Made by a program: the position numbers and the translations under genes. This document shows, one piece after another, positions 18,163 to 28,779 of a DNA stretch of 64,000 bases. The DNA is from CBDFGN01 sp965247065 (GTDB lineage Bacteria > Bacteroidota > Bacteroidia > Cytophagales > Cyclobacteriaceae). Each line of letters begins with the position of its first letter. Position 1 is the stretch's first letter. Below the pieces are notes generated by a model. The model saw only the letters and a list, made by a program, of their open reading frames with translations. It was not told the DNA's origin and ran no database searches. The stretch lies in assembly GCA_965247065.1 (NCBI GenBank), contig CBDFGN010000006.1, positions 1,984,001 through 2,048,000 on the forward strand, read 5' to 3'.

Positions 18163-21100
18163 TTAGAATCCAAGGTTCAGGCCCAGAGAAACCCTTAATG
18201 GCTTAGGCACACGGGTGTTGAAGGTTCCCAATCTGTCACCTACGATCCCCGGGGTAGAAGTCTGCTGATCCACCATCCAGGCCGGGTCTTTGAAGGCGTC
18301 AGCGCCTTTACGGTCAACAAAGTAGAACACGTTTTCCATATTGAAATACACTCTCAGATTGGTCAGCCAGTTCAGGTTTCCAATCACGCTTTGAGGCAGT
18401 GTATATCCCAATGTAGCCTGACGGAAGTTGAAGAAACTGGCGTTGCGTATCTCGAAGCTAGAGAATCCAAGCAATCGGGTACTGGTACTTAAGGCCGGAA
18501 TATGGGTACTGGTATTCAGGTAATTCCAGGCATTCAAAGAGGAGCTTCCTGAATTTCTACCCGGGGCAAGGCCACCCAACTCTTCGTAACCGCCGTTAGG
18601 CTTCTTTCGGCCTGACATACCAAAGAAGAACAAGGCCAGATCGAAATTCTTCCAACTTACCGTACCGTTAATACCATACTCGAGATTGGCACGACCATTT
18701 ACGCCCTGGTATTCTTGATCCAGTGCGTCTATGACGTTATCACCATTCAGATCAGCGTATTCCACCGCACCTACCCTGATTCCCGCGTATTGGGGAGCTT
18801 GTTGTGCAGCTTCAGGGGTCTGAAGGACTCCAACAACGACGTATCCGAACAGGGCTTGGGGGGATTGACCAATGATATTTTGCTCAACATTCCCTGGATA
18901 GGAGGCCCATAAATCCTCAGGCAGGGCGGTGATCTCATCCTTATAGGCAGCACCGTTTACGTTAATGGAGTAGTTCCAATCGCCAGCGGACTGACTGTTG
19001 TATCCAAGTTGAAATTCCCAACATTGGTTTCCATATCGGCTCCATTAGCCCATCGATTGGCACCGTCGCCGAATGTTCCAATGAATGAGGGCTGAATAAG
19101 GATATCTTCGGTAGTCTTTGTGTAATATTCGAACGAACCGGTCAGTCTGTCGTCAATGAATCCAAAGTCGAGACCGATGTTGATCTCCGATGTGGTTTCC
19201 CACTTCAGCTCATTATTCTCGGTCTGGGTAGCCAGAAATCCGGAAGGCAGAAGTCCACTGTTGTTATTGTCGATATCATATGCAGTAGCGCCATCAGCAC
19301 AAATTGTCTGGGTACAACCACCTCCCCAAGGCAGGTACAGACTTTGAGGAGCATAAACTGCCTGATACAAACCGAACCGGGCTTCGTTGAGAATGTTCTG
19401 GTTTCCAGTTTGCCCATACGCTACCCTAAGCTTCAAGTTCGATAACCAACCAACTCCCGACATAAAGTCTTCGCTCGAAATCCTCCACCCTGCTGCAAAG
19501 GCCGGAAATGTACCATAAAGGTTCTCCGTACCAAACCGGGATGATCCATCCCGTCGAATGGTGAAGGAGGCCAGATACTTATCGGCATAGCTATAATTTA
19601 CCTTTCCGAAATAGGAGAACAGGGAGAAACCAGTAGAGCGGCCAGTCGAGGTTCTCTCACCCGAGGCAGCATCCAACTGGAAGTAGTCATTTGTTTCCAG
19701 AGCGAAGTCCTTACCCTGGGCGGTGAACTCGGTCAAGAAATTCTCAATAGCCTCGGTCCCGGCCAAAACGGTTAACGAGTGTTGCCCGAAATCCTTGGTA
19801 TAGGTAAGAGTATTGTTCCATACCCAGTTGGTCTGATGAAATTGACCATGCTCAAGCTCCGCTGTTGCGTTGTTCAGGAATCCCCGGTTGAAGGTCGGGA
19901 ACAAATCACGAGTAAAAATGTTATCGTAATCGATTCCAACATTCGTCCTAAACGATAGACCTTCGATGATATCCCAATTGAGGTATACATTGCCAAAGAT
20001 CTTGGTATTATGGATCCTGTCATTCTTGTTGTCATCGGCCAACCCCAGGGGATTATCCCTGTCGTCAAATCCTGCCCCGGGAGGACCTGAAAATCTTCCA
20101 TCTTCGTGCAGAACCGGTAAAATGGGCTTCATATTACGCATAAGATTGTCCGGTGTTCCACCAAAACCATTGTCTGACCATTTGCGCTCTTCCTTGGCGA
20201 CGGCAATATTTTGTCCGACCGTTACCTTATCATTGGCGAATTTGTAATTCGAATTCAGACGAACCCCAATTCGCGTATAGTCAGTCTGGATAACCACGCC
20301 CTTCTGATCAAAGAAATTCAGAGAAAGCTGAACTCCACCTCTTTCTCCGGCCTGGTTAAAAGAAACGTCATAGTTCTGTACTTTACCGGTTTGGTATACT
20401 GCCTCATTCCAATCCATTCCTTCTTCCACGCTCGCTCCACCCCATGGGGTTCCGGTCCATACACTCGAGGGATGACCCGCTGGTCTCAAACCGTCGGCTT
20501 GATCAAGCCAGTCGGGATAAATGATCTGATCCAGCACGGGAACTCCATTACCTTGAATTCCTGCTCCGAGGCTTGGATCAAAGTGCCAGTTGTAACGATA
20601 TCGCCCACCGGCGTCCGGATCTGCTCCATCATTGACCGCTGCTTGCCACTGAATTATGGCTTTTTGCTCGTTATTGGCCAGTTCCTGGCGACTGGTTACA
20701 TGATCGATGCTGAACCTGGCGTCTACTGAAACTGACGATTTTCCGGTCTTCGGTTGCTTGGTGGTTATAATAATAACTCCATTGGAAGCCCTGGCTCCAT
20801 AAATAGAAGCTGAAGCCCCATCTTTCAACACCTGCATGGACTCAATGTCACTTGGATTCAACCAGCCCAAATCCCAATTGGGAGTTGTAGTACTAGTACC
20901 ACCGCTCTGAAAAGGCTGCATCGGCACTCCGTCTATAATATAGAGTGGGGCGTTGTTTCCCAGGGTCTTATTACCCCGAATTCGCACTTTTGAGCCCTGA
21001 CCGGGATTCCCAGTAATGTCAACAAAAACCCCGGGGACTCTACCTTGCATTGAATTCATTACGTTAGGAAAGGAAACATCTTTCACCGCCGCTAAATCCG

Positions 21101-21491
21101 CTACCGCAACGGCGCCCAAAAGGTCCTTCTTCCTTTCCACTGTGTAACCGGTAACTACCAGTTCCTCCAGCTGGGTGACGTCCAGCGCTAGCTGGGCATC
21201 GATAATGGATTGGGCACCTACAGTTACTTCCTGCGCCTGGTACCCTACGTAAGTGATTACCAGCGTGTTCTCAGGATCCGCCGCCAGTGACCAGTTACCA
21301 TCTACATCGGTAATCGTTCCCTGAGTGGTTCCCTTAATAACCACAGTAACCCCGGCAAGGGGTTCGGCGTTCTCATCGATAATGGTCCCCGTAACCTGAC
21401 TCCATGCAGCTGAAGAGCTGAAGAGGAGCACTAGTAGACCAAGGATCGCTGATTTTCCCGCCATTGAAATTCTAGTAAATAAATCTGTCAT
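18163..21491 (-). pseudogene. SusC/RagA TonB-dependent transporter, split by a 1-bp frameshift
   Basis: Outer-membrane importer for oligosaccharides. Seen: signal peptide ending AAWSQ, carboxypeptidase-like N-domain (VTGTIIDENAEPLAGVTVVIKG), plug domain with NVMNSMQGRVPGV, SIYGARASNGVIIITTK, and a beta-barrel ending in the final aromatic strand LRVSLGLNLGF. The first frame runs 21491-18957 and ends out of register after METNVGNF. The correct reading resumes in another frame (LGYNSQSAGDWNYSINVNG...) and continues unbroken to 18163. One missing base at about 19009-19013 explains it. Restored length is about 1109 aa, normal for SusC. Either a sequencing or assembly error or a real recent mutation; all other residues look conserved. 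Confidence 0.9.
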
Positions 21492-22190
21492 AATTATGCG
21501 GTTTAGTTAAAAAATAAATGCCTATTCTAAATTGCTGTATTGTGTAAGAATTAAATTTTTAGATTTTTAGTTAGAGTCCTGGTCAAGTCCTGTCATACCT
21601 TTTCGTCATGCAAACCTAACAAACCAACAATTCTAGCAGGGTAGAATTTTCCATCAATCTGCTGTGAAAAATTGATAAAATCCGGTTAAAAGGTTACAAA
21701 TAGTTACACAGAAGATAGTTATACAGAAGAGCGCTAATCACCACAGAGAGCGGCGGAGGCTTCGTTCAGAATTGAAAGGTTAGCCGTGGCCGGCTACTGG
21801 CCTTAACTTGGTTCACGTAAAGTGGTCTCGGTCCAGGAACCGAAAATCAAGATAGATAACTGAAGTTAGAAAGTGGAATCATTCCCGGCCGCCTATGCGG
21901 GATCTTAAACTTAAGAAGCCTACCAGTTTTTGATCAGGAGACCTCGGGTCTTTGCCGTAGTACGAGAAGAAAGAAAATATGGATAAAACTACACCAGCTC
22001 GCTTAATCCATAGGCTGTTCGCAGTTGGCGATTCGAGGTTCGTCGTTCGCGGTTGTGGTTGTGGTTGCGTTCGGTGCTTGCTATTTGCTTTGACTGGGTC
22101 ACCCAGAGTATTTTTGTCGGAGGAAACAGCGAAAGGCTAATAGCGAAAAGCGAACAGTAAGTTGATAGGTTGGCTGGTGACTGTTCGCAA
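21492..22190. other. Intergenic region upstream of susC: repeats and a weak promoter candidate
   Basis: Nothing coding is supported. On the minus strand TAGGTTTG (21612-21619) matches the Bacteroidota -7 consensus TAnnTTTG about 120 bp before the susC start, but there is no TTG at the right spacing, so this is weak. 21697-21760 holds short ACAGAAGA/CCACAGAGAG units. 21826-21950 is copy D of the dispersed repeat. 22016-22190 is a degenerate TTCGCxxTT-type array. Confidence 0.45.
21826..21950 (-). repeat. Dispersed ~160-bp intergenic repeat, copy D (reverse orientation)
   Basis: Read on the minus strand: GACCCGAGGTCTC, TGATCAAAAACTGG, CTTAAGT, AGATCCCG, GGCGGCCGGGAATGA, CAGTTATCTAT, TTTCGGTTCCTGGACCGAG. 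This follows the same order as copies A and B and is nearest to B. The left-end segment (GGCTAAAAAAGAAGAAACC) is missing or too diverged. Confidence 0.75.
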
Positions 22191-23621
22191 TTAGCGGTTG
22201 GCTAAGCGCTCATTTTGAGGAAGCCACTTTTTGTGGTCCTCCATGATCTCGGCGTATTCGGGATTACCTGCCAGGTTAGTCCACTCCCATGGGTCTTTGG
22301 ATTCATCATACAACTCTTGGGTGCCGTCGTTGTAACGAATGTATCTCCAGCGATCGCTTCGGACCGCATGATTGCCCCGAAGCCAGGTCATCACGGCTGG
22401 TTCCCATTCAGCTTCCGGAGTTTTAAGAAGCGGAACCAGGCTCTTTCCATCAAGTCCTTCTTTTTGGGAAAGGCCCGCCAGTTCAATTAAAGTCGGGTAA
22501 ATATCCAGCAAACTTACCGGGCGATCAATTCTGGTTCCGGGTTTAGTGATGCCCGGGGCCACAATTATGAACGGAACCCGGTTCGCTTTTTCCCAGAGAG
22601 TAAATTTTACCGTAGCCTCCTTGTCGCCAAGATGATAACCGTGATCAGCCCAAAGAATGATAATGGTGCTGTCGGTGCGGCCGGTGGCATCCAGTTTGTC
22701 GAGCAGACGGCCGACCATCTGATCGGCAAAGTCGGAAGCCGCCTGGTAGCTTTGGACCATACTCTTGAGGCTCCCTGGGCTGTCTTCAGGTTGAGCGGTG
22801 GTATTCTCCCATATAAAATATTCGGTGTGGGCCATTTCCCGTCCAACCGGAGGAACATCATCCAGATCACCAGGAGGCATTGGAGGCAGTTCCACCCGGT
22901 CGAATGGATATCGTGCAAAGGTTTTTGGCGGTGCCCAAAACGGCAGATGAGGCCGGAATATCCCTGCGGCCAGAAATATAGGTTCATCTTTGGGATGGGT
23001 GTCTATTACCTCCTCGACCCATTCCACTGTATACTCGTCGGTTTGCTTGGGGGCATCGTGCAGCCCCCAATCCCAGTTGGGCGTGGACAAATGCTCTTCA
23101 TCCCGGCCCTGGATAAAGCCATTGTAATTCGTATCTGGTTTGTGAGCGTGCTGCTGAAGACGAAAGAATTCCTGGAAGGAAGGATTATCTTCCCGATCGG
23201 CACCTGTTCTGCCATGATGGAATATTTTACCTGCTCCTTTGGCTAAATAACCGTTTTCGCGGAAATGTTGAGGCAAGGTCACCACATCAGGCACCAGTTC
23301 CTTCCACGGATCTCCATTGCCATAAACTCCTGAGGTGGAAGGTCTGAGGCCGGTTAAGATAGCGGTCCGTGAAGGATTGCAGCCGGGAGCGGCGCAATAC
23401 GCGCGAGTGAAAAAAGCTCCCCTTTCAGCCAACCTCTCAATATTCGGGGTTTTGATCGGATTATCGGGATCGAATAAAGTTGTCCAGTCGTTCATGTCGT
23501 CGATGGCGATGAAAAGGACGTCGGGGGGTTTGCGTTCGGATTGTTCGGTGGGGGACTTGCAGGCTGCGGCGAGGGCGGCTGCCACCAACAAGAGCGGCGT
23601 AAAGATTTTAGAGTATGTCAA
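22191..23621 (-). CDS. Sulfatase of iduronate-2-sulfatase-like type, lipoprotein
   Basis: Removes a sulfate ester. Seen: lipobox ALAAAC (Cys21), metal-binding AIDDMNDW (Asp41, Asp42), and the formylglycine motif CNPSR with Cys81 in APGCNPSRTAILTG. It also has a GKIFHHG stretch and ADHGYHLGDK followed by KFTLWEKANRVPFIIVAPG, the layout of iduronate-2-sulfatase and choline-sulfatase-like proteins. The length of 476 aa is typical. It lies alone between susC and the DUF1501 gene, with repeats on both sides, so it is probably transcribed on its own. The substrate is not predictable from the sequence. Confidence 0.93.
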   Translation of the reverse strand: MTYSKIFTPLLLVAAALAAACKSPTEQSERKPPDVLFIAIDDMNDWTTLFDPDNPIKTPNIERLAERGAFFTRAYCAAPGCNPSRTAILTGLRPSTSGVYGNGDPWKELVPDVVTLPQHFRENGYLAKGAGKIFHHGRTGADREDNPSFQEFFRLQQHAHKPDTNYNGFIQGRDEEHLSTPNWDWGLHDAPKQTDEYTVEWVEEVIDTHPKDEPIFLAAGIFRPHLPFWAPPKTFARYPFDRVELPPMPPGDLDDVPPVGREMAHTEYFIWENTTAQPEDSPGSLKSMVQSYQAASDFADQMVGRLLDKLDATGRTDSTIIILWADHGYHLGDKEATVKFTLWEKANRVPFIIVAPGITKPGTRIDRPVSLLDIYPTLIELAGLSQKEGLDGKSLVPLLKTPEAEWEPAVMTWLRGNHAVRSDRWRYIRYNDGTQELYDESKDPWEWTNLAGNPEYAEIMEDHKKWLPQNERLANR

Positions 23622-23673
23622 TGTGAGTAGTTTATCGTTGTCATCAACAAATACTAGAGTCTATGGGCGTCTC

Positions 23674-23693
23674 GGGTCTCCAGCGGGAGACCC
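23674..23693. repeat. REP-like hairpin
   Basis: GGGTCTCC-AGCG-GGAGACCC is a perfect 8-bp inverted repeat just upstream of the sulfatase start. The same GGGTCTC word marks the core of the dispersed repeats at 13763 and 43875. No T-tract follows. Confidence 0.55.
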
Positions 23694-23766
23694 CTAGAGA
23701 TATCTGAATAAAGATTAACGATTTATGATCTCCGAAAGGGGGCGAGTTTCGAAACCCACATGTCAA

Positions 23767-23925
23767 CTATGCTAAAATGCCATGAATGACACGACCATGC
23801 ACATCGGTCAGGCAAATATCACGTCTGCTAAATCTAAAGACCTGTCTTACATGATCAATCCCCAGCAAGTGAAGCACCGTGGCATGCAGTTCATGAATAC
23901 TCGTCGGATTTTCTATGATCCGTTT
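23767..23925 (-). pseudogene. 3' relic of a second DUF1501 gene
   Basis: Directly after the stop of the intact DUF1501 gene and in the same frame, the minus strand reads ENPTSIHELHATVLHLLGID, then HVRQVFRFSRRDICLTDVHG, RVIHGILA and TAG. This matches the last ~50 residues of the intact protein (ENPVHVHDFQATILHQLGIN ... LTDVHGHVVHDLLA). It has no start and no upstream part, so it is the tail of a former tandem copy. Confidence 0.85.
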
Positions 23926-25410
23926 CTAGGCCAGCAAATCATGAACGACATGTCCATGAACGTCCGTCAGCCGGTATCTCCTACCCTGATGCTTAAAGTA
24001 CAATAGTTCATGGTTAATGCCCAGTTGGTGCAAGATAGTAGCCTGAAAATCATGGACATGTACCGGATTCTCAGCGATGTTATAACCAAAATCGTCTGTT
24101 TCGCCGTAAGAGGTCCCGGATTTCACGCCACCACCCGCCATCCAGTAGGTGAAGCACCTGGGATGATGGTCTCTGCCGTAGGTATCCTTAGTCAGAACTC
24201 CCTGACAATACACTGTTCGCCCGAATTCACTGCCCCAAATAACCAGGGTATCATCCAGAAGACCTCTTCTTTTGAGGTCCTTGACAAGTGCCGCACTGGG
24301 CTGATCGGTTTCCAGACATCTCTGGGGCAAGTCAACCGGCAGATTATCATGGTGATCCCATCCCTGATGATAAAGCTGGATGAATTTGACGTCTCTTTCG
24401 GCCAGCCTGCGAGCCAATAAGCAATTAGCTGCATAGGTACCCGGTATGCGGGAATCCGGGCCGTACATTTCAAATACATGATCGGGTTCGCCGGATATAT
24501 CCATGGCTTCAGGCACCGATGTTTGCATTCGGTAGGCCATCTCATACTGGGCAATGCGCGTGGCTAGCTCCGGATTTCCAAATTCTTCCAGTTGTAATCG
24601 ATTTAACTCCTGTAATTTGTCCAGGAAGTGTCGTCGATTTTTGGCTTTGATGCCTGGAGGATTAGTCAAATACAACACCGGGTCCTGACCGCTCCTGAAT
24701 TGTACCCCCTGGTGAATTGAAGGCAGGAATCCATTACCCCAGAGCCTGGAGTATAGCGGCTGCATGTTGCCATCTTTACCCTTGGAAAGCATAACAATGA
24801 ACGCAGGCAGGTTATCATTATCGCTTCCAAGCCCGTAACTCAGCCATGAGCCGAAACTGGGCCGGCCGGGTTGCTGGGAGCCGGTTTGGAAGAAAGTGAT
24901 AGCCGGATCGTGATTGATGGCCTCGGTGTGAATGGATTTTATATAACACAAATCATCCGAAATTGACGAAATGTGAGGCAACAACTCACTCACCCAGGCG
25001 CCGCTTTGACCATGCTGCTTGAATGAATAATGAGACGCAGCAAGGGGAAAGGACTCCTGATTGGCCGTCATCCCGGTTAACCGTTGATTACCCCTGACTG
25101 AATCAGGAATCTCCTCTCCATGACGCTTGTCAACAACCGGTTTGTGGTCGAACAGGTCCAACTGGGAGGGGGCCCCGCTTTGATGCAGATAAATTATCCG
25201 CTTAGCTTTGGGAGCGAAATGAGGCATCTTGGCGGGCCCGGCAGCCAATCCGGAAGTAGCTGTCGTATTGGCTAAACATCCGGGGAGCAATGATCCCAGG
25301 GCTGCTGTTCCTATTCCGAGGCTGGTGCGGGATAGGAAGTGGCGGCGGGACAGTTGTAATGCCGATTCATATTCGATGCTCGAAAGGCCTTGTTTCTTCT
25401 TGTTCCCCAT
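23926..25410 (-). CDS. DUF1501 secreted protein with Tat signal
   Basis: DUF1501 proteins have an alkaline-phosphatase/sulfatase-like fold and no proven reaction. They are typically encoded beside DUF1549/DUF1553 cytochrome proteins in Planctomycetes and marine Bacteroidota. Seen: twin-arginine signal SRRHFLSRTSLGIGTAALGS, then IYLHQSGAPSQLDLFDHKP, FAWGSEFGRT-like VIWGSEFGRTVYCQG, GRDHHPRCFTYWMAGGGVK and the terminal LTDVHGHVVHDLLA. Length 494 aa. It lies 42 bp downstream of the DUF1549/DUF1553 gene, so the usual pair is present and probably co-transcribed. Confidence 0.92.
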   Translation of the reverse strand: MGNKKKQGLSSIEYESALQLSRRHFLSRTSLGIGTAALGSLLPGCLANTTATSGLAAGPAKMPHFAPKAKRIIYLHQSGAPSQLDLFDHKPVVDKRHGEEIPDSVRGNQRLTGMTANQESFPLAASHYSFKQHGQSGAWVSELLPHISSISDDLCYIKSIHTEAINHDPAITFFQTGSQQPGRPSFGSWLSYGLGSDNDNLPAFIVMLSKGKDGNMQPLYSRLWGNGFLPSIHQGVQFRSGQDPVLYLTNPPGIKAKNRRHFLDKLQELNRLQLEEFGNPELATRIAQYEMAYRMQTSVPEAMDISGEPDHVFEMYGPDSRIPGTYAANCLLARRLAERDVKFIQLYHQGWDHHDNLPVDLPQRCLETDQPSAALVKDLKRRGLLDDTLVIWGSEFGRTVYCQGVLTKDTYGRDHHPRCFTYWMAGGGVKSGTSYGETDDFGYNIAENPVHVHDFQATILHQLGINHELLYFKHQGRRYRLTDVHGHVVHDLLA

Positions 25411-25452
25411 GATTGTAATGGTTAGTGTATCCGAATTGAATTCGGATGTGCG

Positions 25453-28400
25453 TCAGTACTTCGTTATAGTTTCATCCAAATTGAAAATAGCATTCGCTAC
25501 CACCGAGTAAGCAGCAAGTTCCGAATTTTTGTAATCTTTTGCAATTGATCTTTCTCCAACAGAAAGCAGCGCCTCAGCCGCCTTCGGATCACTTTCATAG
25601 GTCGATTGCTCCACGACTAAGATTTCTGTAAGCGCTTCAAGTTCCTTATCCTGCGGGTATCGGGAAGTTGCGTTCCTAAAACCGAATTGAATTCTGGATT
25701 TAGGGGAATTCCCTCCTTCGGTTATCATTCGTTCAGCAAAGGCACGGGAGGCCTCCGTAACCTGAGGATCATTCAGTAGGACCAGGGCCTGCAAAGGGGT
25801 TGAGGTAGTTTGCCTTTTCACCACACAATAATTCCGGGTTGCCGCATCAAATGTGATCATTGAGGGTGGTGGAACCGTACGTTTCCAGAATGTATACAAA
25901 CTTTTCCTGTACAAGGCTTCTCCCTGACCCGTAGTATACCGGTATGTTCCTCTTCCAGAAGAAGCCTCCTCCCAAAGTCCGCTGGGCTGGTATGGATTCA
26001 CGCTCGGGCCACCCATCCTGGTAACTAGCAGCCCGCTCGTTGCCAGGAGATTATCCCGAATGGTTTCCGCAGTTAGCCTGTATTGTGGGGCCCTGGCTAA
26101 AAATCTGTTCTGGGGATCTCGTGATTTGAGTTTAGGATCAACCTTCGAGGATTGTCGATAGGTGGCAGAGTTGACCATAAGCCTAAACATGTGTTTGACG
26201 TCCCATCCCAATTCAACAAATTCCACGGCCAGCCAATCCAGTAACTCAGGATGTGAGGGCAACGCACCCTGACTGCCAAAGTCATCAATTGTAGCGACAA
26301 GACCTTCACCAAATACTAATTGCCAATACCGGTTTACGATTACCCGGGCGGTTAATGGATTCTGTGGATCTAGTAACCATTTAGCAAGGCCTAACCGGTT
26401 GGGCGGGAGGTCTTCAGAGAATTCCATGATCTGAGCCGGTGTACCCGGATATACCCTTTCTTCGTGGGCATCATACATACCCCGTTTGAGCACATAAGCC
26501 GGGCGAAGGGTGTCCATCTCTTCCATGATCATAGTGGGCTGAAGTTGACGCCGTTGATGTCGTTCCGCTCTTTTTTGGAAGCTGATTTCCTTTACCACCG
26601 CCTGGTAGGCGCTGTCATGATGGTGGAGATAGTCGTGATATAAACTTTCCTTATCCCTTTGGTTCAGCCTTTTTTTGTCCATAATAGCGGCTAGCGGATC
26701 ATAATTGGCTAGATCCCTAACCTCCTTCTCAGACAGGGCCCGATTGAAGATGCGAACCTCATCCATATAAGTTGTTACACGCTCTATATAGGTTTTGCTA
26801 CTTTTGCCCATCAGCAGCGGTTGGCTGGTTTTCATATCCCCCGCCTTTAGGTCATCACTCTTAAGCCATAAAGGTTGGGATTCCCCATCAAAGTAGATTT
26901 TCACTCCTGATGCCTTGGCTGAGCCATCGTAAGTAACAGTCACTTGAAACCATTTATCTAGAGGAAAAGGCCCATTGGATCTGACATTTATGCCTTCGTC
27001 GCCCCCAAGCTGAACCGAAATCCAATTTATGGCATCCTTGATGCGATATCCCTTGTCGTAATCACCGGAATCATCCCACTTTTCGAAAAGGGGGGCAAAA
27101 TTCGCTCTGGTATGGGATTTAAACCAAAAAGAATACGAAAACGGATCTTTCCAGCCGAAGGCACCGGTATTGCCCAAATCAATATAATCTTGACCGGTAA
27201 ATTCTACCGCTCCGGAAAATTTCCCGGATCCCTCAATGACTTCATTTTTTAATGTTCCAGGTTTCGATGGATTAGCCAGGTTAGCCACCTTATTATTCTC
27301 GAAAAAATCCAGATCGTAACGAGCGATCAGTCCCCAGGGTAGCCGTTGGGATCCAGAGGTCTTAGCGCTTTGTTTTTCTTTCCACTTTTGAAATTCTACC
27401 CGTTTTTGTTCTTTTAGCTGGGCCTGAAGTTGTTGCAGCCTGCCTATCTCACTTTTAAGAAATCTTGTAATATCCTCCACCTGTTCTTGAGGCAATGGCA
27501 AATAGGGCCTTGGTGTATACTCAATTCCATCAAACCCTTTCTCCTCTACATTGTTGAAGAAACTGAACAGTTGATAAAACTCCTTTTGCAAAATCGGATC
27601 AAACTTATGATCATGACATCGGGAACATTGCATTGTGAGTCCCAAAAATGTAGTGGCGGTTGTTTGGGTCCGGTCCGCTACATATTCAACCCGGTATTCT
27701 TCATCTACAACACCCCCTTCCTGAGTGATCATGTGGTTGCGGCTAAAGCCTGTGGCCAGTTTTTGTTCGTAGGTTGGATCGGGGATGAGATCACCGGCCA
27801 ATTGCCAGGTAGTAAACTGATCGAAAGGCATATTCTCATTGAATGCCTTTACAACCCAATCTCGCCAGGGCCACATGCTTCTGTCAAAATCATCCTGATA
27901 GCCGTGGGTATCGGCATACCGGGCCAGGTCTAGCCACGGCACGGCCATTCTTTCCCCGTAGGCTGAGGACGAAAGAATCCTGTCAACGAGATTCTCGTAA
28001 GCCTCGGGAGTGTCATCGGCTAGGAAACTATCAATGGCTTCCAGAGTAGGTGGCAAACCGGTCAAATCAAAAGAAACCCTTCGGATCAGACGGGTTTTAT
28101 GGGCCTCCTCAGAGGGGTGCAGGCTCTCTCTTTCTTGCTGGGCCAGGATGAAATGATCTATGGCGTTCTTAGGCCAGGACTTATTTTCAACTTCAGGGAA
28201 CTCAGGTCGTTGAGGAGGAATGAAGGACCAATGGGGTTTCCATTCCGCACCCTGCTCGATCCAACGCTTTAGTATTTCGATCTCACGGTCGGAAACGCTT
28301 AGATTGGATTCAAGAGGAGGCATCCTATAATCAGGATCGGTGCTCGAAATGCGATGTACCAACTGGCTCTTTTTAAGGTCGAAGGGAACAATGGCAAATC

Positions 28401-28668
28401 GTTCTTCAACGGTATCTCTAAGGGCAAAGGCACTTTCCTTAACGTCTAACCGCAATTCCGCTTTACGAACTTTTTCATCAGGTCCGTGGCACTTGTAGCA
28501 CCGGTCGGAAAGGATAGGCTTGACGTGATAATTGAAGTCGATCTTGTCGGGTATCCTGGTTTCGATAGCGGACTCATCTCCCGATTCTCGGGTGCAACCG
28601 AAAATCAGAACCAAAACCCAGAAAACGGCTATTAATTGAACAAATTTAATTTCCAGTTCAAGCTTCAT
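25453..28668 (-). CDS. PSCyt1-DUF1549-LamG-DUF1553 lipoprotein (paralogue 1)
   Basis: A large c-type cytochrome-like protein of unknown reaction. Domains in order (numbered from the open frame's first Met at 28686): PSCyt1 haem motif CYKCH at 63-67, DUF1549 with RRVSFDLTGLPPT and a second CxxCH (CSRCHDHKFDP), a LamG/concanavalin-like insert near 450-650, then DUF1553 with NRLGLAKWLLDPQNPLTARV and LLNDPQVTEASRAFAERM. The frame opens at 28686, but the start at 28668 (MKLELEIKF) gives a clean lipoprotein signal ending LIFGC. It pairs with DUF1501 downstream. Its last ~75 codons include a stretch identical in DNA to the next paralogue. Confidence 0.92.
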   Translation of the reverse strand: MKLELEIKFVQLIAVFWVLVLIFGCTRESGDESAIETRIPDKIDFNYHVKPILSDRCYKCHGPDEKVRKAELRLDVKESAFALRDTVEERFAIVPFDLKKSQLVHRISSTDPDYRMPPLESNLSVSDREIEILKRWIEQGAEWKPHWSFIPPQRPEFPEVENKSWPKNAIDHFILAQQERESLHPSEEAHKTRLIRRVSFDLTGLPPTLEAIDSFLADDTPEAYENLVDRILSSSAYGERMAVPWLDLARYADTHGYQDDFDRSMWPWRDWVVKAFNENMPFDQFTTWQLAGDLIPDPTYEQKLATGFSRNHMITQEGGVVDEEYRVEYVADRTQTTATTFLGLTMQCSRCHDHKFDPILQKEFYQLFSFFNNVEEKGFDGIEYTPRPYLPLPQEQVEDITRFLKSEIGRLQQLQAQLKEQKRVEFQKWKEKQSAKTSGSQRLPWGLIARYDLDFFENNKVANLANPSKPGTLKNEVIEGSGKFSGAVEFTGQDYIDLGNTGAFGWKDPFSYSFWFKSHTRANFAPLFEKWDDSGDYDKGYRIKDAINWISVQLGGDEGINVRSNGPFPLDKWFQVTVTYDGSAKASGVKIYFDGESQPLWLKSDDLKAGDMKTSQPLLMGKSSKTYIERVTTYMDEVRIFNRALSEKEVRDLANYDPLAAIMDKKRLNQRDKESLYHDYLHHHDSAYQAVVKEISFQKRAERHQRRQLQPTMIMEEMDTLRPAYVLKRGMYDAHEERVYPGTPAQIMEFSEDLPPNRLGLAKWLLDPQNPLTARVIVNRYWQLVFGEGLVATIDDFGSQGALPSHPELLDWLAVEFVELGWDVKHMFRLMVNSATYRQSSKVDPKLKSRDPQNRFLARAPQYRLTAETIRDNLLATSGLLVTRMGGPSVNPYQPSGLWEEASSGRGTYRYTTGQGEALYRKSLYTFWKRTVPPPSMITFDAATRNYCVVKRQTTSTPLQALVLLNDPQVTEASRAFAERMITEGGNSPKSRIQFGFRNATSRYPQDKELEALTEILVVEQSTYESDPKAAEALLSVGERSIAKDYKNSELAAYSVVANAIFNLDETITKY
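25634..25860 (-). repeat. 227-bp segment identical to 28961-29187
   Basis: Compared base by base, this stretch inside the DUF1553 domain is identical to 28961-29187, while flanking sequence in the same two genes differs every few bases. The third paralogue (33141) is clearly diverged here. This is the pattern expected of recent gene conversion. Confidence 0.85.
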
Positions 28669-28779
28669 GACGATTGTATACACCAATCCGAGGTAAACCT
28701 AGTTAATTATCCCGACCTAAAGTGGAAAATCGGAGCTCCTTGGATATTGTTATTGTCATTGCCATTGAAATTGTCATTT

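Noticed and set aside
18163..18765. Separate small gene downstream of susC
   Set aside because: Its product is the C-terminal barrel of SusC, reachable from the upstream frame by one missing base; the listed start is an internal GTG (Val) codon.
23674..23693. Transcription terminator
   Set aside because: The hairpin is perfect but no T-tract follows on either strand, and the same core recurs in the dispersed repeats.
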